From assembly GCA_964638875.1 (NCBI GenBank), contig CAZXBL010000029.1, positions 1 through 12,943 of the forward strand: DNA of 12,943 nucleotides, read 5' to 3'. The notes under the pieces are model-generated. The model was not told where the DNA came from, searched no databases, and was given only the letters and a program-made list of their open reading frames with translations. This stretch comes from JALRHH01 sp964638875 (lineage in GTDB: Bacteria; Patescibacteriota; Saccharimonadia; Saccharimonadales; JALRHH01). Numbering within the stretch: the first letter of the stretch is position 1; each line of letters starts with the position of its first letter. This document shows positions 1 to 6,008 of the stretch, one piece after another. Both the position numbers and the translations under genes were made by a program.

Positions 1-561
1 CTGCCAATTTACCAAGATGCGGTGCTTGCGAACACACTCCTCAAGACCCTAAAAGCCCAGTTCATACAACTTCGTCGCTGGGCATGGGGCGCTTCTGATG
101 TAGCATATGTGCTTGAAACAGGCTTCTTTCGCAATAACAAGGTACCGAAGTTTGATCTAACGCTGAAGTTCCTGCGTCTTTTGGAGGGTCACGTCAGCTG
201 GGCAACAGCGCCACTAATTCTGGCATTTTTTGCCTTCATACCACTGTTATTCAACCCTCAAGACTATGCCGCTAACCAGTTGCCACAGATCGCAAGTCGC
301 GTGCAGACAGTAGCTTTAGTGGGAATCTTTGTAACGTTGTTCCTCAGCCTAAAGTTGTTGCCACCAAAACCAGCCCGTTACAAGCACCACCGTACAGTAT
401 TTATGGTTCTGCAGTGGGTACTATTACCGGTAACTACTATCGGATACAACTCGCTATCAGCGCTGTATTCACAAACTAGGCTAATGTTTGGCAAGTACAT
501 TGGCAAGTTCGATGCCACCGAAAAAGCCTTCGTGACTGAAGACAACAAAAAGAAGAGTTAA
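1..561 (+). CDS. Membrane glycosyltransferase family 2, C-terminal part (5' end outside window)
   Basis: The frame is open from base 1, so this is the tail of a longer gene; the GTG at 22 is an internal valine, not a start. Near the beginning it reads Q-L-R-R-W, the QxxRW acceptor/processivity motif that closes the catalytic domain of processive GT2 enzymes (cellulose/hyaluronan synthase type). Three hydrophobic segments follow, at about 215-275, 300-360 and 400-470, then an R-L-M-F-G-K stretch and a charged tail. This fits an inner-membrane GT2 enzyme that polymerises or transfers a sugar from a nucleotide donor to a surface glycan; the substrate cannot be read from this fragment. The next gene starts 2 nt after the stop, so the two are probably co-transcribed. 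I am fairly sure of the family and unsure of the product. Confidence 0.75.
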   Translation: MPIYQDAVLANTLLKTLKAQFIQLRRWAWGASDVAYVLETGFFRNNKVPKFDLTLKFLRLLEGHVSWATAPLILAFFAFIPLLFNPQDYAANQLPQIASRVQTVALVGIFVTLFLSLKLLPPKPARYKHHRTVFMVLQWVLLPVTTIGYNSLSALYSQTRLMFGKYIGKFDATEKAFVTEDNKKKS

Positions 562-563
562 CC

Positions 564-959
564 GTGGCGGAGCCTCGTCTTGCTGCCAGAGCCTTGATCC
601 GCCACCCCAGTGAGCGAGCAGTACTTCTAGGGCAAAGGAGCGAGCATGACAGTAGTAGTCCTGGCAAATGGGCGCTGTTGGGAGGCAAAATTGACCCGTA
701 TGAGACCCCTAGACAAACAGTTATCCGCGAAATCCTAGAGGAAGGAGGCGTAGCTTTTGCCCCAGAGTATACATATCACGTTCATGTGAACGAGGAGTGG
801 AAAACACATCTTATTGTCGGTACGATTATCGGCGAACTAAGTCTTGATCCTGAGGAGCACCAGGATGCCCGATACGTAAGTGAAGCAGAGCTGGATCAAT
901 ACGAGTTGGCATTTGATCATGAAGAATTTATACGAGGCTTTCTACGAAGTCTAAGATAG
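564..959 (+). CDS. Nudix hydrolase
   Basis: A 131-residue protein with a complete Nudix box at residues 41-63: G, five residues, E47, seven residues, R55-E56-I-L-E59-E60-G-G-V. The glutamates bind the metal that cleaves nucleoside diphosphates linked to another group. The W-A-L-L-G-G just before the box is the usual lead-in for the MutT-like fold. Possible roles include clearing oxidised nucleotides (MutT-like) or hydrolysing nucleotide sugars, which would suit the upstream glycosyltransferase; the sequence does not decide between them. The start is GTG, with a weak AAGAG ribosome site 7 nt upstream and only 2 nt after the previous stop. The 3' end overlaps the convergent NrdR-like gene by 9 bp. 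Confidence 0.88.
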   Translation: MAEPRLAARALIRHPSERAVLLGQRSEHDSSSPGKWALLGGKIDPYETPRQTVIREILEEGGVAFAPEYTYHVHVNEEWKTHLIVGTIIGELSLDPEEHQDARYVSEAELDQYELAFDHEEFIRGFLRSLR

Positions 960-1355
960 GGGGTGGAAGGCTTTATAGTGGATGGCCGCTATCTTATCGA
1001 ATCGTTCCAATACAGCGCTGGTAACAGTTACGACCGCTTCACGTTCGATTACACCATTGTCAGCTAAGTCATACATGTTGCTAACGATAGTGGCTGTAAG
1101 GCTCGTAGCGTCTGTCAGGGCGCTTTTTCTATGCCGTAGGCTGTCATAGACGCTCATAAGCAGATTGTCTCTTAAAAATGGCTTCAGGGCACCCGAACTA
1201 TTAACCCTTAGGGCTGAAACAGCGTCTGCTGACTCTGTTGTAGAGAAGATAGCCTTGCAGACCTGACATTTCCTTCGGCGCCAAACGTGATTTAAACGCT
1301 TCTGGTGCCGAGAATTCGTTACATTAGTTTCAGAACCACAATATATGCAAACCAT
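951..1355 (-). CDS. NrdR-like zinc-ribbon / ATP-cone transcriptional regulator
   Basis: NrdR represses ribonucleotide reductase genes; its zinc ribbon binds DNA and its ATP-cone senses ATP/dATP. The predicted 134-residue protein has four zinc ligands, C3-x2-C6 and C30-x2-C33, with the basic W-R-R-R-K run before the second pair, followed by an F-S-T-T-E stretch as in NrdR (usually F-T-T-x-E). The ATP-cone region (about residues 50-105) is recognisable by R-V-x-x-x-G-x-x-x-P-F, but the usual K-R-D-G is replaced by N-S-S-G. I placed the start at the ATG ending at 1355 because AAGGAAG lies 5 nt before it and because NrdR proteins begin M-x-C-x-x-C. An upstream in-frame ATG would add 16 residues with no homologous counterpart. 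No nrd gene is in the window. It could be a diverged paralogue rather than true NrdR. Confidence 0.7.
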   Translation of the reverse strand: MVCIYCGSETNVTNSRHQKRLNHVWRRRKCQVCKAIFSTTESADAVSALRVNSSGALKPFLRDNLLMSVYDSLRHRKSALTDATSLTATIVSNMYDLADNGVIEREAVVTVTSAVLERFDKIAAIHYKAFHPLS

Positions 1356-1611
1356 TTTACTTCCTTGTTCTGGAAAGAGCAGCCCGACTAAAATGTATTT
1401 CATTTTGCCGGCGCGATGAGAAACCTGTTAGGTGTCGCATAACTGTACTAACCATGACAACATATTGACATAACGCTGGAAATTTTGGAAGTGGAAAAGT
1501 TTATGTTTATTGGGGGTAAGTAAAAATAACAGGGGTAGATGTATCTACTAGAAAGCACTTGTATAAAATTGAGCTAAGTATGAGTTTACAGGGGTGATAC
1601 ATCGCTATGAA
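1356..1611. other. Intergenic stretch with no gene found
   Basis: This is the upstream region of the minus-strand NrdR-like gene. It has only very short open frames on either strand and no convincing -35/-10 pair. A small palindrome, TAGAT..ATCTA, lies near 1535-1546. Two similar phrases, ACAGGGGTAGATGTAT (1529) and ACAGGGGTGATACAT (1588), occur here, and a third weaker relative (CCAGGGGTGATTAG) lies at 1853. I cannot assign a role to them. Confidence 0.5.
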
Positions 1612-1641
1612 TTAAAAACCCCAGGATTTCTCCTGGGGTTT
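1612..1641 (-). terminator. Intrinsic terminator, minus strand
   Basis: The inverted repeat AAACCCCAGGA / TCCTGGGGTTT has a 4-nt loop. Read on the minus strand it is followed by a run of five T (A at 1614-1618 on the plus strand). On the plus strand the T run is only three, so the polarity is minus. It ends the short unit that starts near 1789. Confidence 0.8.
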
Positions 1642-1648
1642 CACCCGA

Positions 1649-1765
1649 TTACTTAGCTAATGCTAGCGATCGAGTGCGTCGTATTCGACTGATTGAATTC
1701 TTTGATGGTTTAAGTTCTTCATAGAATAACTTAAATCCTTCAAGCGAACCCGCTTTGGTACTCAA
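1649..1765 (-). CDS. Possible 38-residue basic small protein (or part of a small RNA)
   Basis: An open frame starting at TTG (1763-1765) and ending at TAA (1649-1651) sits exactly between a strong minus-strand promoter and an intrinsic terminator. A GGGAGG ribosome site lies 11 nt upstream of that TTG; another in-frame TTG at 1781-1783 would give 44 residues but would overlap the site. The peptide starts M-S-T-K-A-G-S, has an aromatic/acidic middle (F-K-L-F-Y-E-E-L-K) and a basic end (R-I-R-R-T-R-S-L-A-L-A-K). I recognise no family. The same transcript can also form several hairpins: CTCAA/TTGAG, AAGCG/CGCTT and TTTAAGTT/AACTTAAA. A structured non-coding RNA of about 178 nt (roughly 1789 to 1612) is therefore an equally good reading. 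Confidence 0.35.
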   Translation of the reverse strand: MSTKAGSLEGFKLFYEELKPSKNSISRIRRTRSLALAK

Positions 1766-1795
1766 AACTTGAGCGCCTCCCAAATTAACCCATCA

Positions 1796-1824
1796 ATGCT
1801 ATCATGTAGGGCATTCGGTGTCAA
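1796..1824 (-). promoter_or_regulatory. Sigma70-type promoter of the 1612-1790 unit
   Basis: On the minus strand this is a perfect TTGACA (-35, bases 1824-1819), a 17-bp spacer and an extended -10 TGA-TAGCAT (hexamer 1801-1796). Transcription would start near 1789 and reach the terminator at 1612. Confidence 0.75.
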
Positions 1825-1924
1825 TAAGCTAGCTTACTTTATCATTACTATACCAGGGGTGATTAGTTTTCGCTAAAGCTTATCGAAAAGTGGTATTTTA
1901 ACCAAAGGTTTATAGTAAAAAGAC

Positions 1925-1954
1925 GTCGCAAAATACACAATATTATTTTGCGAC
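1925..1954. repeat. Perfect 11-bp inverted repeat (terminator or operator)
   Basis: GTCGCAAAATA (1925-1935) and TATTTTGCGAC (1944-1954) flank an 8-nt spacer. On the minus strand the hairpin is followed by GTCTTTTTAC, so it could terminate a transcript arriving from the right. It also lies about 40-65 bp upstream of the thrS leader promoter and could be a protein-binding site. Confidence 0.6.
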
Positions 1955-1957
1955 AAA

Positions 1958-1977
1958 GTGTACCCCAAGTTGTACAC
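1958..1977. repeat. 6-bp inverted repeat GTGTAC-N8-GTACAC
   Basis: A dyad directly next to the previous inverted repeat and just upstream of the -35 box of the thrS leader promoter. The arrangement looks like an operator. The regulator is unknown. Confidence 0.4.
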
Positions 1978-1992
1978 AATACTAATGTAATT

Positions 1993-2021
1993 ATGACAAT
2001 GATTAGCGCTAGCATTATAAG
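1993..2021 (+). promoter_or_regulatory. Promoter of the thrS leader
   Basis: ATGACA (1993-1998, 5 of 6 matches to the -35 consensus), a 17-bp spacer and TATAAG (2016-2021, 5 of 6 to the -10). The expected start is near 2028, giving a leader of about 320 nt before the thrS ATG. Confidence 0.75.
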
Positions 2022-2027
2022 GCTAGT

Positions 2028-2318
2028 ATGCTAAGATAGATGAAGGTTGAGTTTTGAGAGCGGTTTTCGCTCCAATCGGTTGAAAGAAATGCGAGATCAT
2101 TCAACCAGACCAACGGAAGAGGGGTCAAGGACTCCTCTTCTTTCGTTTCTAGTGATATACTTATCCTTGAGCAGTGAAGTGGACTCACCAACCACCGAGC
2201 TTCGTCGACATAATCGGGAACAGACGCTAACAGTGCCCGTAAGAGTAAAATGTTTCGATGGAACCGCCCATAACAGGGCTCGAAGCGCGCAAAGATAGTA
2301 TTTATCGGCGCGTTTTTT
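2028..2318 (+). promoter_or_regulatory. T-box-type riboswitch controlling thrS
   Basis: T-box leaders bind a specific tRNA and let transcription continue when that tRNA is uncharged. The 3' part matches the canonical T-box antiterminator: helix GTTTCGA (2252-2258) / TCGAAGC (2280-2286), the 7-nt bulge TGGAACC (2259-2265), helix GCCC/GGGC and a 6-nt loop. The bulge carries the conserved UGGN that pairs with the tRNA NCCA end; here UGGA predicts a U discriminator base. The 3' antiterminator strand overlaps the left arm of the following terminator, so the two structures exclude each other. Upstream are a putative stem I closed by GGTTGA (2045-2050) / TCAACC (2101-2106), an 11-bp hairpin (2116-2140) and a short stem CGGG/CCCG (2215-2239). 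I could not place a threonine specifier codon with confidence, and stem I looks short. Assigning tRNA-Thr as ligand rests on the downstream gene. Confidence 0.7.
2283..2318 (+). terminator. Regulated intrinsic terminator of the thrS leader
   Basis: AAGCGCGC (2283-2290) pairs with GCGCGTTT (2308-2315), with an inner GATA/TATC pairing, and is followed by six T (2313-2318). It ends 28 nt before the thrS ATG. Its left arm shares 2283-2286 with the antiterminator, as expected for a transcriptional T-box switch. Confidence 0.75.
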
Positions 2319-2346
2319 GTTTTCAATAAGCCAGAAAGGAAACAGC

Positions 2347-4191
2347 ATGGCAGCAGAACAGCAAGACCTACACCCAATGCGACACTCACTCGCACATATT
2401 ATGGCTACTGCCGTGACAACCCTCTGGCCAGAGGCGAAACTTGGGGTTGGACCAGTAGTAGAGAACGGTTTTTACTACGATATTGACCTGGGTGATAACA
2501 AGATTTCAGAAGAAGACTTCCTGAAGATCGAAGCCAAGATGCAAGAGATTATCAAAGCAGACCAGGCATTTGAACGGTTTGAGCTACCAGTTGATGAAGC
2601 TATCAAGTGGGCACAGGACAACAGGCAGCCATATAAAGAGGAACTGCTAAACGATCTAAAACGATCAGGCACCACTGTTGCCAAGGATCTCGATAGCGAA
2701 GAGCTGGGTACTATTGCAGAAGGTGATGCCGCTGTTGAGAAGGTGTCCTTTTATAGGAATGGCGATTTCACAGACCTTTGTCGTGGACCTCACATGGAAT
2801 CAACGGGCAAAGTGGGCGTATTCAAGCTAATGCGCATTGCAGGTGCTTATTGGCGGGGTAAAGACACAAACCCTCAGATGCAGCGTCTCCACGGCGTAGC
2901 ATTTGCTACTGACAAAGAACTCCGCCAGCATCTAAATATGCTCGAAGAAGCCAAAAAACGCGACCACCGCAAACTCGGCAAGGAACTGGACTTATTTACC
3001 GTTTCTGATCGGGTAGGCTCAGGGTTGCCCCTGTTCACCCCTAGGGGGACAGTGGTCAGGGACGAGTTGGTGCAATTTGCAGAATCCCGTCGGTTTGGAG
3101 GCGGTTTTGAAAGGGTTTCCATCCCACACATCACCAAGACTGACTTATATAAAACCTCTGGTCACTGGGACAAGTTCGGTGACGAATTGTTCCTGGTGGA
3201 AAGCCAGGAGACATCTGACAACTTTGCGCTCAAGCCTATGAACTGTCCTCATCACAACGAAATTTACGCATCATCCCCTAGAAGTTATCGAGATCTGCCT
3301 ATCAAATACTTCGAAACAACAACCGTTTACAGAGATGAGAAGAGCGGCGAGTTAGGTGGTTTATCGCGTGTCCGATCGATTACTCAGGATGATAGCCATA
3401 GTTACTGTCGTCGTGACCAGGTGGCTGGAGTTGTCGGGGGATTGGTAGAGGATGTCAGAGTGATGTACGAAACACTTGGTATGACTCTGCGTGCGCGTTT
3501 GAGCTACAGGGATAACAGTGATAAGTACTTTGGCGACCCAGTACTATGGGACGAAGCCCAAGCAACTATAAAAGAATTGGCAGCAGCGAATGAACTTGAG
3601 TACTTCGAGGCGAGTGGTGAAGCAGCATTTTACGGCCCCAAAATTGATTTCATGGCAACCGATGCAATTGGTCGTGAGCACCAAGTAGCGACTATTCAGC
3701 TAGATTTCGTTCAGCCTGAACGATTCGAACTGGAATACACGGCAGAAGATGGTAGCGGTCAGCGGCCTGTCATGGTGCATTGTGCACTCCTAGGCTCGGT
3801 AGAGCGATTCTTGAGTGTTTATATAGAGCACACAGCAGGTCGTTTCCCGGTTTGGGTAGCACCGGAGCAAGTCCGTCTCATTACCGTTAACCAAGAGGAC
3901 GATACTGTGGCATTTGCCGATAAGATCCTGCAGCAGGCTAAGGAGCTTGGGCTACGTGTAAAAGTAGATAACTCAAATGAGTCAGTAGGCAAGAAAATTC
4001 GTGATGCTGAAGTTTGGAAGATTCCATATACAGTGGTCATCGGCGAGAAAGAAATGCAATCTGATCGCCTAATCCCTCGTGTCCGCAAGGACATGGAAGT
4101 ATTGGCAGCCCACCCAGAAATGAACTTCGGAGAATTCCTAAAAACCGTAGCCAACGAAGCCAAAGCCCGCACCACTAAGAGCTCTTTGTAG
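2347..4191 (+). CDS. thrS: Threonyl-tRNA synthetase lacking the TGS domain
   Basis: Class II synthetase that charges tRNA-Thr in the cytoplasm. The 614-residue protein starts directly in the editing domain: H13-x3-H17 and C145-R-G-P-H149 are the H-x3-H and C-x3-H sites that clear Ser-tRNA-Thr. The catalytic domain keeps the three zinc ligands C300 (M-N-C-P-H-H), H351 (T-Q-D-D-S-H) and H478 (V-M-V-H), a motif 2 region (Y-R-D-E-K-S-G-E-L...R-V-R) and motif 3 (L-G-S-V-E-R-F). The anticodon-binding domain occupies about residues 505-600. The N-terminal TGS domain of about 60 residues found in the E. coli enzyme is absent, while the editing region is some 20 residues longer. I chose the ATG at 2347 because AAAGGA lies 6 nt before it; the in-frame TTG at 2317 lies in the terminator T run. 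It is the first gene of a four-gene operon. Confidence 0.97.
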   Translation: MAAEQQDLHPMRHSLAHIMATAVTTLWPEAKLGVGPVVENGFYYDIDLGDNKISEEDFLKIEAKMQEIIKADQAFERFELPVDEAIKWAQDNRQPYKEELLNDLKRSGTTVAKDLDSEELGTIAEGDAAVEKVSFYRNGDFTDLCRGPHMESTGKVGVFKLMRIAGAYWRGKDTNPQMQRLHGVAFATDKELRQHLNMLEEAKKRDHRKLGKELDLFTVSDRVGSGLPLFTPRGTVVRDELVQFAESRRFGGGFERVSIPHITKTDLYKTSGHWDKFGDELFLVESQETSDNFALKPMNCPHHNEIYASSPRSYRDLPIKYFETTTVYRDEKSGELGGLSRVRSITQDDSHSYCRRDQVAGVVGGLVEDVRVMYETLGMTLRARLSYRDNSDKYFGDPVLWDEAQATIKELAAANELEYFEASGEAAFYGPKIDFMATDAIGREHQVATIQLDFVQPERFELEYTAEDGSGQRPVMVHCALLGSVERFLSVYIEHTAGRFPVWVAPEQVRLITVNQEDDTVAFADKILQQAKELGLRVKVDNSNESVGKKIRDAEVWKIPYTVVIGEKEMQSDRLIPRVRKDMEVLAAHPEMNFGEFLKTVANEAKARTTKSSL

Positions 4192-4199
4192 GAAATAAA

Positions 4200-4802
4200 A
4201 TGTCAAAACCCATTATTGCTGTTGATATAGACGACGTTTTGTCGCGGACGGTGCCGAGCATCCTCGCATTCAGTAATGAGCGCTGGGGGCATTCTCATAC
4301 ATTAGAGGATTTCAACGAGCAACTTTCACTAATGTGGCAAGTAAATGCTGAAGAAGCCAAGGTTCGGTGGCTGGAGTTTATGAACTCTGGGACTATGGAA
4401 CAATATGATGTCATCCCAGATGCACGGATAGCTCTTGAGACTTTAAAGCAACGCTATACGCTTATAGCCGTGACCTCACGTAGGGAATCATTACTTGACA
4501 TTACAAGAGAATGGCTCGATTCAAACTACCCAAATATAGTTGATAGGGTCGTTGGAGCCCAGATATATGGGGAAGGCAAAAAGAATGCTCATCAACTCAC
4601 AAAAGCCGAGATTCTACTACAACTAAGCGCATCGTATTTAATAGATGATCAGCCAAAACACTGTATTGGCGCCGCTGGGGTAGGGGTAAAGGGGGTTTTA
4701 TACGGCGGCTACCCTTGGAATCGAAATGTAGAATTACCCTCTGGCGTGGTGCGCTGCGATAACTGGCCGTCGGTATTGGAGTACTTCAATGGAGAAAAAT
4801 AA
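4200..4802 (+). CDS. HAD-superfamily phosphatase, 5'-nucleotidase (NT5C)-like
   Basis: A 200-residue HAD-fold hydrolase. Motif I is D9-I-D11-D-V (nucleophile and acid/base aspartates), motif II is V-T-S-R (about residues 95-98), a lysine-rich K-K-N-A-H...K follows, and motif III is L-I-D-D-Q. This order and spacing recall the deoxyribonucleotidase (NT5C) group, so a nucleotide monophosphate is a plausible substrate; other small phosphoesters cannot be excluded. It starts 8 nt after thrS, with AGGAAA as ribosome site, and its last 14 nt overlap the next gene, indicating translational coupling. Nothing in the protein ties it directly to aminoacylation. Confidence 0.8.
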   Translation: MSKPIIAVDIDDVLSRTVPSILAFSNERWGHSHTLEDFNEQLSLMWQVNAEEAKVRWLEFMNSGTMEQYDVIPDARIALETLKQRYTLIAVTSRRESLLDITREWLDSNYPNIVDRVVGAQIYGEGKKNAHQLTKAEILLQLSASYLIDDQPKHCIGAAGVGVKGVLYGGYPWNRNVELPSGVVRCDNWPSVLEYFNGEK

Positions 4803-5115
4803 TTTCAGGTACCGCGTCGAAGCGGTTGTATCTCAAATCCCTGAGGGTAGGGTGATGACGTATGGGCAGATTGCAGCTATCTGTGGTAATGCGCGGGCAG
4901 CACGGATTGTCGGTGGGATTGCACACTTTGGCGACCCGGGACTCCCGTGGCAACGTGTCGTTAATGCTAAAGGCGGACTAGCCTCAGGTTATCCAGGTGG
5001 TCGTAAAGCCCACGCAGACCATTTATTCGCAGAAGGAGTGGTTATTAACGCTGACCAATATGTTGAGGACCTGCAAAGTTACTTATGGTCACCAAAAAGG
5101 GCATTAAGTGAATAA
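4789..5115 (+). CDS. Alkyltransferase-like protein (ATL), MGMT DNA-binding domain family
   Basis: A 108-residue protein matching the C-terminal domain of O6-alkylguanine-DNA alkyltransferase: a helix-turn-helix (V-M-T-Y25-G-Q-I-A...A-A-R39-I-V-G), where the arginine is the expected finger that helps flip out the damaged base. The active-site region reads P53-W54-Q55-R56-V57, whereas true transferases have P-C-H-R-V. Replacement of the acceptor cysteine by tryptophan defines ATL proteins, which bind O6-alkylguanine and hand it to nucleotide excision repair instead of removing the alkyl group. Most ATLs I know keep H after W; here it is Q. The start ATG has GGAG 7 nt upstream and lies inside the previous gene. 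The end overlaps miaA by 8 nt. Confidence 0.9.
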   Translation: MEKNNFRYRVEAVVSQIPEGRVMTYGQIAAICGNARAARIVGGIAHFGDPGLPWQRVVNAKGGLASGYPGGRKAHADHLFAEGVVINADQYVEDLQSYLWSPKRALSE

Positions 5116-5977
5116 GCCACTTGTGGTGGTTGTGGGTGAAACAGCTTCCGGTAAGTCTGCGCTTGCGCTGGAACTGGCGCGGCGATTTGATGGTGAGATC
5201 ATTGGGGCGGATTCATGGACAGTATATAAAGAGTTTGATATTGGTACAGCAAAGCCAACCGATGCAGAATTCACAGAAATTCCACACCACCTGTTCAATA
5301 TTGCTAATGCACCAGACGGCTTCAACGCTGCTTTATTTAAAAAGTTAGCCAACGATGCCATAGATGATGTTCAAAGAAGAGGTAAGTTGCCAATACTAGT
5401 AGGCGGAACTGGCTTATATATCGATAGTGTTATATTTGACTATAGTTTTATGCCTCCTGGTGAACCGGGTGAGCGTGAACGACGTAATGATATGAGCATT
5501 GATGATCTTTTGGCTGAAGCCGAGGCAGAAGGCGTTAGTTTAGAGAACGTGGATATTAGAAACAAGCGGCGGATTATACGTGCACTTGAAACTGGTGGTA
5601 CCCAGCCCGGGAGCGCCGAACTACGCCAAAATACACTAGTCCTTGGTGTTAAAGTTGAACGTGAAGCACTGCGAGATCGGGTTACCCAGCGCGTTGATAG
5701 CATGTTAGCTGCCGGTCTAGAAGACGAGGTCAAAAAACTTTCGGGAAAGTATGGCTGGGGCGCCGAACCAATGAAGGGAATCGGCTACCGTGAATGGCAT
5801 GAGTACTTTGATAATACTCAAAATATTGAGCAGATTCGCGAAAGAATTATCAGTAGCACCATGAAACTAGCCAAGCGCCAACGCACCTGGTTCAAGCGTA
5901 ATCTAGGTATTCAATGGGTGAGTAACATTAGTACTGCTGTTGAAAACACGGCATTGTTTTTGAACAAAAACGGGTAG
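5108..5977 (+). CDS. miaA: tRNA dimethylallyltransferase
   Basis: Adds a dimethylallyl group to N6 of A37 in tRNAs reading codons that begin with U, the first step to i6A/ms2i6A. The 289-residue protein has a P-loop G10-E-T-A-S-G-K16-S17, the A-D-S-x-x-V-Y...D-I-G-T-A-K-P substrate segment (the usual D-S-x-Q is D-S-W-T here), G99-G-T-G-L-Y104, and near the C-terminus the K-R-Q-R-T-W-F-K-R motif characteristic of the family. It is slightly shorter than the E. coli enzyme (316 residues). Translation starts at GTG 5108, 6 nt after AAGGG and 8 nt inside the preceding gene, so it is coupled to it. It is the last gene of the thrS operon; I see no terminator after it, and the next promoter lies directly downstream. 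Confidence 0.95.
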   Translation: MNKPLVVVVGETASGKSALALELARRFDGEIIGADSWTVYKEFDIGTAKPTDAEFTEIPHHLFNIANAPDGFNAALFKKLANDAIDDVQRRGKLPILVGGTGLYIDSVIFDYSFMPPGEPGERERRNDMSIDDLLAEAEAEGVSLENVDIRNKRRIIRALETGGTQPGSAELRQNTLVLGVKVEREALRDRVTQRVDSMLAAGLEDEVKKLSGKYGWGAEPMKGIGYREWHEYFDNTQNIEQIRERIISSTMKLAKRQRTWFKRNLGIQWVSNISTAVENTALFLNKNG

Positions 5978-5993
5978 TTTGAGCACCTACGTC

Positions 5994-6002
5994 TGATACA
6001 AT
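5994..6002 (+). promoter_or_regulatory. Extended -10 promoter, probably giving a leaderless mRNA
   Basis: TGA-TACAAT ends 6 nt before the ATG at 6009. No clear -35 and no ribosome site are present. Transcription would begin at or next to the A of the start codon. Confidence 0.55.
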
Positions 6003-6008
6003 AGATTC

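Noticed and set aside
1529..1874. Three similar phrases around AGGGGTGAT (1529, 1588, 1853) as a repeat array or operator set.
   Set aside because: They are short, imperfect and irregularly spaced, and are expected at this level by chance.
1933..1985. NrdR boxes (two ACACAAT motifs) controlling the thrS operon.
   Set aside because: Only the left half of the consensus matches, and the spacing of 39 bp differs from the usual 31-32 bp.
1856..2316. A tmRNA on the plus strand, suggested by GGGGTGATTAGTTTTCGC, which resembles the tmRNA 5' end.
   Set aside because: There is no matching 3' acceptor or T arm, no tag frame, and a promoter plus a T-box-like leader occupy the second half of the interval.
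2317..2346. A longer thrS starting at TTG 2317.
   Set aside because: The TTG lies in the terminator T run and has no ribosome site; ATG 2347 has one at the right distance.
2097..2348. Overlapping small open frames on both strands upstream of thrS (minus-strand 83 and 126 codons, plus-strand 83 codons).
   Set aside because: They lack ribosome sites, have no recognisable protein features, and coincide with the structured leader RNA.
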